This document shows, one piece after another, positions 25,041 to 39,400 of a stretch of 64,000 nucleotides of DNA. Position 1 is the stretch's first letter. Every line of letters begins with the position of its first letter. This DNA comes from Stromatinia cepivora (taxonomy: Eukaryota; Ascomycota; Leotiomycetes; Helotiales; Sclerotiniaceae). Below the pieces are notes generated by a model, which was not told the DNA's origin, searched no databases, and saw only the letters and a program-made list of their open reading frames with translations. Made by a program: the position numbers and the translations under genes. The stretch spans positions 1,398,900-1,462,899 of the forward strand of contig RCTD01000016.1 of the NCBI GenBank assembly GCA_014898415.1, written 5' to 3'.

Positions 25041-25806
25041 ATAAAGTTTTATAAGAGTAAAGAGGATAATTATAATTATATAGATAACGATTCATTTATA
25101 AAATTAAGGGAAAGAAAAGTATTCTTCAATATAGCAGATTAGATGTTATAATTTTATAATAATATGTATATATATAATCGTGAAAGAATCGAAAACCCAT
25201 ATAAATTCGAGAGAATTTGATTATATATATATATGGCCCGAACTTTATACAACAGACGAACTATTATCACCAAGATAATATAAAGGTAATATATTTCAAA
25301 AACTCATGCTTATAATCATTTCAAAAATCATACAAAGGGAAGCTTGAATATGGTAAGAACGAAATGTAACATCACCCCTATCGATTTCGTTCAATTTGGT
25401 CGATTTGATCAATTTGGTCAATTTGGTCGATTAACTTGATCGATTTCGGAATTGACCATATTAACCATCCATTATTATTATACTATAATTCAACCTCCTT
25501 CTCTTTTCTATTGAAGCTTTTTCCTTTCAGAAGTTCCCCAAATCAAGGAGAATATGAATCAATATTAATTTAATCAATTGATGAACGATTTGATCGATTT
25601 GGTCAATTCATTCGTCATTTTGGTCAATTTGGTCGATTAATTTGGTCAATTTGGTCAATTTCCAGTAAATTGATCAAATCAATCAAAATGATCAATCTAA
25701 TTAATTTAAAGCTTATGAATCTTTACAAAACCTAATTTCCGATGAAATAGTAATAGAATAGAGAAATGAAATGCTCGAGGGCGAGTTTTTCCGAAGGGGG
25801 GGGTAG

Positions 25807-26088
25807 TATTATAAATTGTAAATCATAGAAGGTTAATCATATAATACCTTTTATCTTTTATATCAATTTATAAATTGATCATTTGTATATATATATTATA
25901 AATCATACGATTTAGTATAGTAAAATGGTAACCCTAATAACGCTTATATATAACCCTGCAGTTCATAAATGGGTATTTGTATATATATATCTAATCGTTC
26001 CTTATGAGCTATAGTTCTTCAGTTGTAAATTCTAAAGAACATAATTGACCCTGTTTATTCAGCTCTACTACGGCTCTTGTGCATCACA
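25807..26088 (+). repeat. 3' LTR of gypsy element A
   Basis: 282 bp, same length as the 5' copy. It begins TATTATAAATTG where the 5' copy has TGTCACGAATCG, all differences there being transitions. Confidence 0.9.
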
Positions 26089-28941
26089 GATAGAAAAGGT
26101 GCTTTATTTATTATTGATTTATTATAAGATTTTCGATTTGATTTATATTCTTTATTTCTTGTAAATCTGATTTACAATTTCTTAATTTAAGATCCAAATC
26201 TTCTTTTCAATGAAATTCATTTATAATTACTCTGTTTGATCGAAATATATAATCTAGCTTTGGAGAATATACTTTGATATATTTATTCATAACTTTTAAA
26301 TATCTTAGGAATATACTGATTCTCGAAATGTTTCGTAATTTATTATATCTTTACCTTTTTAGAATAATCTTAAGATTGATATAAATATAACATTTGCTTC
26401 CCTAGATTTTGTATATCTTTATATTTGATATTATACTTATAAAAGCTTTTGTAGAGGATCGATTTATTCTGTTCATATCAGGATTAATACTAATACGATT
26501 CCTGATATAAATATTGTATTCTATAGTTTTATTTCAAAACTTTAATGATAATCCAGCTTCTTTTAGTATTATTTTTATATTTATTTTTATAATTTTTATA
26601 TTCTATTCTGCAAATCTGTTTTGATATAAAAAAACAATTATTATAATTTCGGATCATATATTTAATAATTATTCATAAATAATTTATCGGAATTCCAATA
26701 TATTGTTAGTTCTGATTATAATAATCTTTTCTCCAATGATCAATTCTATCTCCTTTTTTCAAATTTTCAATATTTGAATTATATCGTTTTTTTGTTTAAA
26801 TAATATAATCCAATTTACTTTTGTATAATTATCAATGATCAATATAAAATAACGATTCTTTCGAATCGATTTTAGGAATAATTTTGTAATATCGAAATAT
26901 ATAAATTCGAGTCTTTTTGATTTATACAGATTCAATTACTTCGGAATACGATTAATCATTTTGATGAATATATACATTTCGCAGATATCTAATTTAATTA
27001 GGATCTTTATTGATTTGGTTATATTGAATACCTTATATAGATTCTTAATCTTATTTGGGCTTAGATAATTGAATCTTCGATATTATAATAGATATCTTTC
27101 TTTTTTTTTGAATATTAATTCGTTATTGATATCTTTGATATCATCAATTATCTTTGAAGAAAAGCCTTTTTCCTGATCATTTTGATATATATTCAAATAA
27201 AGAACTATATCCTTGTATACTTTGGTTATATATAAAACCATATATATTCTGTTTTGCATTCTAATATAAATAGCTTTCTTATTATTCTTCTTGAAATATA
27301 TATAATGAAAATTGAATTCCTTTTGTAATCCTATTTCGCAGATCCTTTTTCTTGACAATAAGTTTACTCCTAACCCTGGTATATATAATACATTTGAAAA
27401 TAGTATCTTAGAATTATCTTTATATATTATATCTATTAAATTTTAATAGCAACAATATATCACTCCTTTATTAATCTTTATCTTTTGTTTAATAATAAAA
27501 TCTATTGATCTGAATAATAAAGATTGATCAGATATATATAAAGAAATATCTATATTGATATATTATTTATTAAGGGAAGCTTTATTAATAATTTCCTTTA
27601 TCAAATTATAATCTTTCTTTATTATATCCTTAATATTGAAATCTGATTCAGAAATATTGTTAACAAAATATACTTAGTTTTTCTTGTTAAAATGAACCTT
27701 CTTCAGATTCGATAATCCCCTTCTCTTTTGATAACAAAAGTAACTACAAAGGAGTTTATTGATTCGTATTAAATATAAATAATCTTATATATAATAATCT
27801 TTCTTTTAATACAAATCACAAATATTATTTAGGATCTCGAAATCTGATTTTTGATATTAAAAAATATATCTAGATCCTTTCATAATTTGTATTCGCTTTA
27901 ATCTATCCTTAAAACAAAGTTCTTTAATTTACAAATACTTAATCTTATTATCGATACTAAAACTGATTTGGATATCCAATATATTCATTATTTCTTGATA
28001 ATCGATTAAAAGATTATATATTAAAACCAAAAACAAAATAGTATTTTGATATATTAATTAATAATTTTCATTTGTAATTTCTAATTTCCTTTTATACTTT
28101 TTCAATTTATCTTAGATTTCGATAATAATTATATTGGAATAAATATTGGATTGAAATTTGAAGTTCTGGATTATCGTTATATATATATTGATTATGATTA
28201 TATTGATTCTGGTATATTTTGATTTAAGATATCTCCAGAATATATATACTGTTGAATATTTATCGGTAAAGGCTTCATCATCATTATTAAATATTGTACA
28301 AATATACGATAATATATTCGCTTTATCCTTTAAGTATTCCAATTTCAATTCGATATTGTAATATATACGATTATTGATTTCGTAAGCAAATACTGTATTG
28401 AATCCTATAATCTATATATATTCATTTAATATTTGATTAATTATATAAAACTATTCTTTCCCTTTTAATTATATTTTCGTTTGTTTGAATTATCATTCAT
28501 GGTTGTTTTGATCGAGCTTCGAAAGATTGTTTGATTTCGATATTGTAAAGGTTTCTTGTTGTTTGATAAATATCGAAAATAATCTTCAGGTTTTTAAGAC
28601 AATCTTAAAAAATATACAGCAAATAGATTCGGAATAATAAAGAAATATAAAAATAAAATAATAAGAAAATTCGTAAAATCGTATTGTAATATATTTTCTT
28701 GTAATTATACGAATTTGCTCTTCGTTTTTGTTATAATTCTGTATCAATACTATACAGACTGCTCTTCGCTCTAATCTATAATATTATGAATTATAAACTG
28801 TATTATCGTATTTCAATTCTGCTTCGATAATACTATATGAAAACTTTGATTTTCATTCTGTTTTATCTTTATTAACTATACTAATCCTTTTTCGATTTGC
28901 TTTGTTTTCTAATTATTATTGTGTAATTGGATTTTATAATC
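26089..28941 (-). pseudogene. F2 copia gag/integrase part
   Basis: The minus strand at 27358-27083 retains 91 residues of the GAG-pre-integrase/integrase-head region (IGLQKEFNFHYIYFKKNNKKAI..IYMVLYITK). It is homologous to 30984-30694 in F1. Integrase-core remnants lie to the left (26100-27080) and gag remnants to the right (27400-28900), all with multiple stops. Confidence 0.75.
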
Positions 28942-29107
28942 TATTAAGTTTTGATATAGAAAGTAATAATATTGTTGATTATATAGATTGAATTAAGGAT
29001 CTATAATTCTAATAGGAATAGAATTGAGGTTATCCCTAAATATGGTCTGTGCATCATTGTAATCACGTGACCTCAATTCTAATCCTATGATGGCCTCATT
29101 TCCAACA
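28942..29107 (-). repeat. F2 LTR (right; upstream LTR in transcription sense)
   Basis: 166-bp partner of 14329-14494, followed by the AATAC duplication. Confidence 0.9.
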
Positions 29108-29112
29108 AATAC

Positions 29113-32100
29113 TCTTATAATTTTACTTTCCTGTTTTCCTTCAAAATCTTATTTTATATCTCTTTTCCGTTTTTATATTAAATATCTTAAAGGTTTGTTT
29201 TTAAAATCCATTATATCCTTTTATTCGATTTCAAATAATTATAGATTTACTTCGTTTTCTGATTCTACTGAAATAAATTTGTTAACAAAATTTAAAACGA
29301 TCTTAAATTTTATTCTCAATTCAGATTCAGAATTTGCAAAAGTTGATTCTTAAATTGAAACCTCTGAAATAATGAATTCGATATCTGAAATATCCTTAGA
29401 AAAAGATTCTTGATTTATTTTCTAAATATTACCATCTTTATCTTTATCGTATATTAATATTGATATATCTAATTTATTTAATTTCAATTCGACAATTAAG
29501 GTGTTTAATATAATCACTGAATTTAATATAATATTTGCAAAAAAAAACATTTTGAACAAAGATAATATAGATATTACATTTGATATTAAAAATAAAGAAA
29601 ATGTCGAAAATAAAAAAGATATTTTGTTTACTATTAATCTATTATAAAGTCTTCGATTTAATTTTACATTCTTTATTCCTTATAAATCTAATTCACAATT
29701 TCTTAATTTAAAATTCAAATCTCCTTTTCGATAAAATTCATCTATAATTATTCTACTTGATCGAAATATATAACTTAACTCTGGAAAATATACTTTAATA
29801 TATTTATTTATAACTTTTGAATATCCTAAGAATACACCAATTCTCGAAATATTCTGTAATTTATTGTATCTTTACTTTTTCGGAATAATCTTGGAATTGA
29901 TATAAATATAACATTTGTTCTTTTAAACTTTATACATCTTTATATTTGGTATTATATTTGTAAAAGTTTTTTTAAAGAATCGATTTATTCTATTTATATC
30001 AAAACCAATATTAATACAATTCCTAATATAAATATCATATTTTACAATTTCATTCCAAAATTCTAATAATAATTTAGTTTCTTTTAGCATTACTTTTATA
30101 TCTACTTCTATAATCCTTATATTCCATTCTACAAATCCGTTTTCATATAAAAAGACAATTATTATAACTTCGAATCGTATACCTAATAACTATTTATAAA
30201 TAACTTGTAGAAATTTCAATACGTTGTTAATTTTGATTATAATGATCTTTTCTTTAATAACCAATTCCATTTCCTTTTTCTAAGTTTTCAATATTTGAAT
30301 TGTATTATCTTTTTGTTTAAGTAATATAATCTAATTTATTTTTATATAATTATTGATAATCAATATGAAATAATAATTCCTTCAAATCGATTTTGGGAAT
30401 GATCCTATAATATCGAAATATATAAATTCGAATCTCTTTGATTTATATAGATTCAATTACTTTGGAATACAATTAATCATCTTGATAAATATATATACTT
30501 CATAAATATCTAATTCAATTAAGATCTTTATTGATTTAATTATATTGAATACTTTATATAGATTTTTGATTTTGTTTAGATCTAGATGATTGAATTTTCG
30601 ATATTATAATAAATATCTCTCTTTCTTTTTAAATATTAATTTATTATCGATATCTTTAATACTATCGATTATTTTTAAAGAAAAGACTTTTTCTTAATCA
30701 TTTTGATATATATTCGAATAAAGAATTGTATTCTTGTATCCTTTAGTTATATATAAAATTATGTATATTCCGTTTTGTATTCTAATATAAATAACTTTTT
30801 TATTGTCCTTTTTAAAATATATATAATAAAAGTTAAATTCCTTTTGCAGCTCTATTTCGTAGATCCTTTTTCTTAATAACAAATTTACTTTTAACCCTAA
30901 TATATATAATATATTTGAAAATAATATCTTAGAATTATCTTTGTATATTATATCCACTAAACCCCAATAACAACAATATATCATTTCCCTATCAATCTTT
31001 ATCCTTCATTTGATAATAAAGTTTATTAATCTAAATAATAAAGGTTAATCAAATATATATAAAAAAGTATCTATATTGATATATTATTTATTAAAAGAAA
31101 TCTTATTAATAATTTCCTTTATCAAATTACAATCTTCTTTTATTATATCTTCAATATCGAAATCTGATTCAAAGATATTGTTAACAAAATATATTTGGTT
31201 TTTCTTGTTGAAATAAACCTTTTTTAGATTTAATAATCTTTTTCTTTTTTGATAATAAAGATAATTATAAAGGAATTTATTGATTTATATTAAATATAAA
31301 TAATCTTATATATAATAATTTTCCTTTTAATACAAATCATAAATATTATTTAGAATCCCGAAATCTGATTTTTGATATCAAAAAGTATACTTAGATTTTT
31401 TTACAATTTATATTCGCTTTAATTTATCCTTAAAACGAAATTCCTTAATCTATAAATACTTGATCTTATTATCGATACTAAAATTGATTTAGATATTTAA
31501 TATATTTATTATTCTTTAATAATCGATTGGAAAACTATATATTAAAACCAAAAACAAAACAATATTTTGATATATTAATCAATAGTTTTCATTTATAATC
31601 TTTAATTTCCTTCTATACTCTTTCAATTTATCCCAAACTTCGATAATAATTATATCAAAATAAATATCAAATTGAAAATTGAAATTCTAAATCATCGTTA
31701 TATACATATTAACTATAACTATACTGATTCTAATATATTTCGATTTAAAGTATTTCTAAAGTATATATACTATTAAATATTTATCGATAAAAACTTTATC
31801 ATTATTATTGAGTATTATACAAATATATAATAACATATTCGTTTCATCCTTTAAATATTCCAATTTCAATTCAACATTATAATATACACAATCATTGATC
31901 TTATAAACAAATACTATATTGGATCTTATAATCTACATATATTCGTTTAATATTTGATCAATTATATAAAACCATTTTTTTCTTTTCAATTATATCTTCA
32001 TTTATCTAAATCATTATTCATAATTGTTTTAATCGAACTTCGAAAAATTATTTGATTCCAATATTATAAAAGTTTCTTATTGTTTAATAAATATCAAAAA

Positions 32101-32462
32101 TAGCCTTCAGGTTTTTAAAACGATTTTAAAAAATATACAACAAATAAATTCAGGATAATAAAGAAATATAAAAATAAAATAATAAGAAAATTTATAAAAT
32201 TATATTATAATATATTTTTTTATAATTATACAAATTTACTTTTTGTTTTTATTATAATTCTATATTAATACTATACAGATTACTCTCCATTCTAACCTAT
32301 AATATTGTAAATTATAAACTATATTATTATATTTCAACTCTACTTCAATAACACTATATAAAAATTCTGATTTCCACTCCGTTTCATTTTTACTAATTAT
32401 ATTAATTCTTTCTCGATTTGCTTTGTTTTCTAATTATTACTGTATAATTAGATCTTATAATT
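29113..32462 (-). pseudogene. F1 copia gag/integrase part
   Basis: The minus strand at 30984-30694 encodes YWGLVDIIYKDNSKILFSN and ILYILGLKVNLLLRKRIYE. These match the GAG-pre-integrase pattern in which a YLPGLKVNLLS-like motif precedes the integrase zinc finger. It aligns along its length with 26094-28941 of F2. Sequence 29113-29460 continues the connection segment interrupted at 14328. There are stops in all frames. Confidence 0.75.
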
Positions 32463-32628
32463 TATTAACTTTTGATACAGGAAATAATAGTATTATTGAT
32501 TATATAAATTGAACTAAAGATCTATTATTCTAATAAGAATAGAATTGAAATTATTCCCAAATATGATCTATACACCATTGTGATTACGTGATCTCAATTC
32601 TAATCCTATGATAGCCTCATTTCCAACA
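32463..32628 (-). repeat. F1 LTR (right; upstream LTR in transcription sense)
   Basis: 166 bp, ending CCAACA and followed by the ATAAT duplication. Confidence 0.9.
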
Positions 32629-32633
32629 ATAAT

Positions 32634-33047
32634 ATATATAGATTTTTGTATTATAAAATGATTAATAAGAGTTATATTGAAATGATTAATAAGAGTTTTT
32701 TATTATTTAATAATAATAATACAAATATAAATCTTGTTAATTATATATAATTTTAAAATTTAATATAGAAGTTATTATAATATAATATTGATTTGTTATT
32801 TAATTAAATATTAAATATTAATAAAAAATCTTTAAAATTTATAAAAAAATAAGAACTTTTGAATAGTATATTAATATTATTAATTAATTTTAAAATTTGG
32901 GATTTAAAATTTAATATTTCATATTACTTTAAATATTTAAAATTATTAATTAAAAAAACAATTAATATTTATTTCTTTGTTTAATATAAGAAATATAAAA
33001 GAAGAGTATTATATATATATTATATTTTAATTTAATCCGTTATCTCA
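32634..33047. other. AT-rich spacer, no gene
   Basis: Low-complexity AT sequence between F1 and the repeat that hosts element B. Confidence 0.5.
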
Positions 33048-33075
33048 AATCGAACTTTGACAAAGAGACAAGCGG
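33048..33075 (+). repeat. Left half of the ~100-bp dispersed repeat split by element B
   Basis: CTCAAATCGAACTTTG and ACAAAGAGAC match 7552-7580. The repeat is cut at the AGCGG duplication and resumes at 42460. Confidence 0.65.
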
Positions 33076-33357
33076 TGTCACGAATCGTGAACCACAGGAG
33101 GCTAACCACGTGATACCTCTTATCTCCCATATCAATTTATGAGCTGATCATCCATGTATATACATTACAAATCATACGATTTAGTATAGTAAAATGGTAA
33201 CCCTAATAATGTATACATATAATTCTGCAATCTACAAATGGGTATTTGTGTATATATATCTAATCGCTCTTTACAAACCATAGTTCTTCAATTATAGATT
33301 CTAAGGAATATAATTGACCCTATTTATTCAATTCTATTATAGCTTTTATATATCATA
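33076..33357 (+). repeat. 5' LTR of gypsy element B
   Basis: 282 bp. The opening ~76 bp are identical to the 5' LTR of A. Confidence 0.9.
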
Positions 33358-33419
33358 TTATCTACAATTCATTTATAAGCGTTCGGCTATCTGATAGCCT
33401 TTCAAATAATACCTTATTT

Positions 33420-36400
33420 TAATAATACTTTCTTAGATAAACTTTTACAAATGTTATATTTAGAGGAAGAAGATCTATTTCGATTTAGTTGACGAAGATA
33501 AACCCTTTTAGAAGTATATTATTATTTTCATAATACAACGAATTCCTCCTTTTATATGTTTTAAACCTTCGAAAGTATATTCTGAGGAATTCTTTTCTTT
33601 TCTTCAATTATTTCAACAATCCTTCAAAGAAAATATAAATATAGGATTGGATAATGTTATTATTGAAAGAAAGAAAACTGATAAAAAGAAGATTCCAGTA
33701 TATGAAATCGATATTCCCAGTAATTCAATTGCTTCTTTTGAATTATTATTACAATTATAAAATCTTTATATAATGGTTATAAATTTAAAAAAGAAGAATC
33801 GATAATTGAAAGCTATAATAACAATGAGCTTTATAACAATATAATCTCTTTCTGAATTTCAAGTAATATCTATACAAATATCCAGATCAACAATAGTATT
33901 TGGGATTCTTTTTATTCCCTCAATCGAAATTCAAGAATCTTCATCCAAGCAAATCTGAAGATCCTGAAATCAGAAAAAGAAAACTTTGATCAAACGATCT
34001 GATCACCTGGAGCTCTTCGATAAGTCTCCTTCCCTTTCAGGAAATAATGACCCATCTAATAATCAGGGGTCCTTTTACTCAAGAAGCCAATCTAATTAAT
34101 CAAGATTGCATTCCTGTGTCAATCACAATTCGCAGCAAAATATATATATATCAAAACCCATAAATCTTACTATTAAATTTAACAATAATATTGAATTTAA
34201 AATTAATTTGTAGTAATTATTAATTATAGAATGATTCAAATTATATATTATATTATTTAAGAATGAAATATAATACCGTATATATATAATCAATTAAACC
34301 GAATCGGAAGTACAAGTATATTATTATATTTTTTATATATAAATACCCCGATTCACAGTATTCGAATTGATTGAACAACTTGCAGCGATTTATTAGAACC
34401 CGATCAAAGTTGATGATACTCGTTTTCAATATGAAATATAGATCATATCTAATATAATTCGATATAGCAATTTCCTAGAATAGTATAGAAAGTTTAAATT
34501 ACTTACTACCCAAATAGAGATTATCAATAATAAAATCCTATTCAGGGATCTCGAATAAAAGATTTCCGATTTTCTTTTGCAAACAATAACAATACCTATC
34601 AAGGATTACAAAATTACAAAAGAATTCGCGAATATATTCATTAGAGTAGATCAAAACGAAGTTTTATTACAAAAACAAAACCAATATCATATTGATCAAA
34701 AAACCTTTATAACTACTTACAAACCAACAATTATTACAAATCCCTTATAATCCTTTCGGAACTTTAATAATTCCAATTTTGGAACCTTTATATTCCTGAA
34801 ACTATTTCTACTCTGGAATACTCCTCCCGGATATATTAATCCCGTTATATCCAATAATTATTCGAACTTCAAATATTCATCGTCTTCTTCCTTTTTTAGA
34901 ACAATATATATATTAACACCTCATATCGATAATCTCAATGAGATCGAAACAATATAAAAAGAAACAAAAGAATTCAAAGAATATCAGAATACTGAAGAAG
35001 ACTTCAGCCCAAAAACTATAATTGAAACTATACAGAATGCCTGTTTAGAAAAAGAAAAGCATTTAAAACCAAATACTTAGATTCCGTTTCCATCTTAAAT
35101 GCTATACAGGATATAAGATTTCTTGATTTAACCAAATTTATAGGAAAAGAAGCATTCATCTTTCCCTACAACCTTTCGAAAAATGATTACATTTATCGAT
35201 CAAAAGTACTTATTAATTCTAAAACAAATGAATTCGCTTTTATTAATACTATACTCCTTACTTGTTTATTTCCTATGTTTAAATTTAGAATTATACTGTT
35301 TGAAGTTTCAATTGAAGTTAAAGGGTATAATAATATATAAGATTATATTATTATCTATTTCACATTCCTTAATTTAACGGTCGATAATTATAAACAATTT
35401 TTTGTCCCTTTCTTTATTATTGAATTAAAGAGTTATAATGTTATTTTAAATAGATTTTGATTATCAAAGATTCGAACAAAACTCGATTGCTTCAATCAAT
35501 ATTTCGAATGATCTAAAAAGAGACCCTATATTATCTCCTATTCGAATAATCTCCTTATTATTTAATCATTCCTTTGCAAATGAAAAATCGATTGATTAAC
35601 CCAACAAAATACTGATCGATGAAATGATCAGCTCGAAGAATATTGGAATCGAAAAGATTCACAATTAAACAAATCAATTATAATTAATAATATACAATAA
35701 AAACCTTCAAATATAAATATAATACAAATTCTTATTGAAAAAAAAGAAATCCTGATTCCTTTCAAATTCAATCCATCTCCTTTTCAATCAATTATATTAT
35801 CACTACAGATCTATAAATACTTCCCCTATATATTATCCGAAATCTTTGATCTATATACACTTAAACCCAATAAGTTCCAATTAGAATATAAAAGAGATAA
35901 ACAAATTGAATTCTTTATTATTACTTTAAAAGAATTCGATGATATAATAAACTTCCAATGGAATAAACAATATACAGAAAAGAGAATATTGGTTACCTTA
36001 ATTGAATTCAAGAATACAAAAGTTCGAAAGAAATTCGATCAAGTATTAACCGAAATCGATTCAGAATTTGAAATATCATTTAAATATCGATAATATTATC
36101 GAGCCTTTTCCAAATATAAATCAAATATTTTGCCTTCTAATCGATCTTATAATTATAAAATCATATTGGAAAATGAAGGAGAACAAATTTTGTATTACAA
36201 TCTGTTTTACAAGATATCTTTGGAATAATTGGAAATTGTTAAAGAATATATTATAAATAACTTTAACAAAAGTTTCATTGAATTTAATCAAGCCTTTTAT
36301 ACTGTACTCGTTTTATTTATCAAGAAACCCAATAATAGTTTGAGATTCTATATAAACTTTAAATTATTGAATTCCTTGATATATAAGGATCAATATTCTT

Positions 36401-39400
36401 TTCCTTTGATTGACAAAACGCTTTTTTGGTTTTCTGATGCTAAGATCTTTACCAAACTCGATATTCGTTAAACTTTCCATTATATAAGAATAAATCCTAT
36501 TTCGGAAGAATATATTATCTTTCGAACCCGATATAGATTATATAAATATAAAATCGTATTATTCGGATTAACGAATGATCCCGCAATCTATTAATGTTAT
36601 ATGAATAATATTCTATTTGATTATTTAAATATCTTCTGTATAGTATACCTCAACGATATTCTAATTTATTCTGAAAACAAAGAAAAGCATCAAATTCATA
36701 TTAAATTAATTCTCGAATGATTAGAAACCATTGGTTTATAAACGGATCTCAAGAAATACGAATTTAATATTATATATACCAAATATTTAGGTTTTATCAT
36801 TTTTATTAAAAAAGTAGAGATGGATTTTGAAAAGATTGAGATAATTGAGAATTAGATTTTTCCGATAATAATGAAAAAGATCCAATCATTTTTTGGTTTT
36901 TGTAATTTTTATTAATAGTTCATTAAGGATTATAATATAATAACAAAACCTTTTAACGAATTCATTAAAACAAACGTTAAATTTATATTCGATGAAGTAT
37001 ATCAAAATATATTCAATATTTTGAAGAAAAAGCTTATCTCCGTTCCGTTTTTATAATACTATAATCATCGATTCCCTTGTATACTCGAAACAGATGCATT
37101 CAATGAAATAATTACTAATATATTATCATAACAATATAACGAAGATTGATTTTCTGTAATTTATTTCTCCAAAACTATAATTGTTGTTGAATTGAACTAC
37201 AAAATTTATAATAAGGAAATACTATCAATTATTTGATCTTTTAATTATTGAAGAACAGAACTTATTGGTTCATTATATAAAATCAAGGTTTATATTGATT
37301 ATAAGGTTTTTGAATATTTCATAATTATCAAGACTTTCAATATCCGATAAGTTCGCTGGGTAAAAGTTCTAATCGATTATAATTTCATTATTATATATCG
37401 CCTTGAAAAAGATAATCCTTTTGCTGATACTTTAACCTGTTGGATCGACGAATTGAACCTTCAAAATTATACCAAGAAGAAGAATCACCTTTAGCAGTTT
37501 ATTAAAGACAACCAAATTGATACCGAAATTATAAGAAAAGCTTTATGAAAGCATTACCCAAATAAAACAACGATTATTAATATCGATTTAAATGAAATCG
37601 CTCTTCAATTCGATCTAGTTAATTATATTATCGAAGCAAATAAAATTATAGATAGTTTGTTAGTATTCAGAATGTAAACTACCCAAGGTTATAAGTATAT
37701 ATTATTCCAAAATGACTTTTTGCTTTACAATAATTGTTTGATGATATTCGATGTCAATAATCTTCGAATTTATTTGATTCGTAAAGTCTATAATTCTGTT
37801 TTTATTGTTTATTCTAGTATAAGCAAAACCTACCTTTTATTATTTCAACAATATTATTGGCTCAGAATGTATGATATTGTAATCAGATATATATATAATT
37901 GTTATGTTTGCAAACGCAGTTCTGTTCTATACGATTGTACCCCTGGTTTATTGCATTCATTTCCGATTCCTAATCGAGTATAGCAATATGTTATTATAAA
38001 CTATTATAGTTTCAATAAAGATAAATACGGATATGATAACGTTTTAATCATTATTGATCGATTGATAAAGCAAGTTATCTCTATACTTTATTACAAATCA
38101 ATCGATATTCGAGTTTAAATACAATTATATTTTTATTATATATATCGATATTATAATCCTTTTGATATTATAATATCGAATCGCAGCCCCTAATTCATAT
38201 TACAGTTCTGGAAGGAATTCAGTCAAATCCTAGAAACCGATTTCAAATTATTCATTGCTTATTATTTTCAAATCGATAATCAAATTGAGATTTATAATCA
38301 GTATTTTCAATAGCAATTAAAACTGTTTGTTAACTATTATCAAGACGATTGATCAGAATTCCTATCTATGATGGATTACATGTAATTTATTTTTCTATAC
38401 GATTTTTTAGGAGGGCTTATACTCTATGAAACCCTATACGGGTATGTATCGAAATATGTATGGGAATGGAAGGAAGACGCTAGTAAGCCAACAAACAATA
38501 TGAATATGTGTAATGCCTGTATATATACAGAATACAATAGATTAGTTCTTATGTAAGTGAAAGAAGGTTTATTATATGCCCAAATTGTTGGATTTTGGAT
38601 CATACTGTATATCTAAGCATGGGACTATACTATAATGGGATTAGCCTGCACGTGATTCTACCGAATCATACAATCTGTATAATAGTTTCTAGCTAGATAA
38701 CCTTAGAATAATAAGGCTTTTCCATCTATTCAATATGATTTGTTAATAGATTATGAATCTGGGCTCTATATATCATTGTATAGTTTAGGGTTAATCTTTT
38801 AGGGTGAAAGATCAAATCCTTGATAGATTTGGTAGAGTAGATGAACAAGGTCGATATAATTGAATAGGGAAATTTGTTATATTAAATATATTGATAGAAT
38901 TGAATTTCAATAATATAATTAAAACAGAAAAGCTTGTTATACTAAATATATTGGTAAAATTGAATTCCAATAATATAGTTAGTACAGAAGAATCCGCTTT
39001 AGAAATTACTTAGACAGAAGATGCCATTTTTTTATATTTTTTTTCTGATAATTCGAGAATCAATCGATTCCCTCGATATCTTTTTTTCTCTTTCGGAAAC
39101 CTTTTTGTTTTATATTAATGGTAATGATAAGAAATAAATACTTTGTAAAGCAAAGTAAGCTTTTCGAAATTTTTTTTCAGAATAAGATTTGAATATTTCT
39201 GTTTCTCGAATATCTTTGATTCTTATATAATTGATAGGTTTTTTGTAGAAAATCTAATAGGAGTGTTGGAGATTATGTTTCTAGTATAGTTTTTGGGGGA
39301 GCTATGAAATCTATATTTGTTTTCGTTTTAGGTATTTTGGGAGGTTCATTTTCAAGATTTATTGTATCCTTTTGTTCGGTTTCAGATGATTGTGGATTTA

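Larger units (their letters stand above)
19054..26088 (+). mobile_element. Ty3/gypsy chromovirus-like retrotransposon A, inserted in F2
   Basis: LTRs of 282 bp lie at 19054-19335 and 25807-26088 (TGTCACG..CATCACA), with target duplication GATAG (19049-19053 and 26089-26093). A polypurine tract GAAGGGGGGGG lies at 25793-25803 just before the right LTR. The interior reads gag, protease, RT, RNase H, integrase on the plus strand. The LTRs differ almost only by C-to-T and G-to-A changes, the right one being far more mutated. Total length is 7035 bp. Confidence 0.95.
14329..29107 (-). mobile_element. Ty1/copia LTR retrotransposon F2, inserted inside F1
   Basis: Same family and orientation as F1. 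LTRs of 166 bp lie at 14329-14494 and 28942-29107, with target duplication AATAC at 14324-14328 and 29108-29112. The internal region is interrupted by the short LTR element C (14718-16974) and the gypsy element A (19054-26088). A primer-binding sequence lies at 28929-28941 next to the transcription-upstream LTR (minus strand GATTATAAAATCC). It fits a RIP-changed GGTTATGAG-type initiator-Met anticodon-loop primer site. Confidence 0.9.
12349..32628 (-). mobile_element. Ty1/copia LTR retrotransposon F1 (outermost nest), RIP-degraded
   Basis: LTRs of 166 bp lie at 12349-12514 and 32463-32628 (plus-strand ends TGTTAAC..CCAACA), flanked by the 5-bp duplication ATAAT (12344-12348, 32629-32633). Pol reads on the minus strand: gag-pre-integrase and integrase remnants lie in 29113-32462, and RT and RNase H in 12515-14328. 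The element is split at 14328/29108 by a second copy of its own family, inserted with the duplication AATAC. It was therefore the first of this stack to insert. Its own sequence is about 5.5 kb. Confidence 0.9.

Noticed and set aside
25386..25690. Regular TTTGGTCAA/TTGATC repeats resembling a CRISPR-like array
   Set aside because: They are low-complexity microsatellite sequence near the 3' ends of the gypsy elements, without constant repeats or unique spacers, in a eukaryotic genome.
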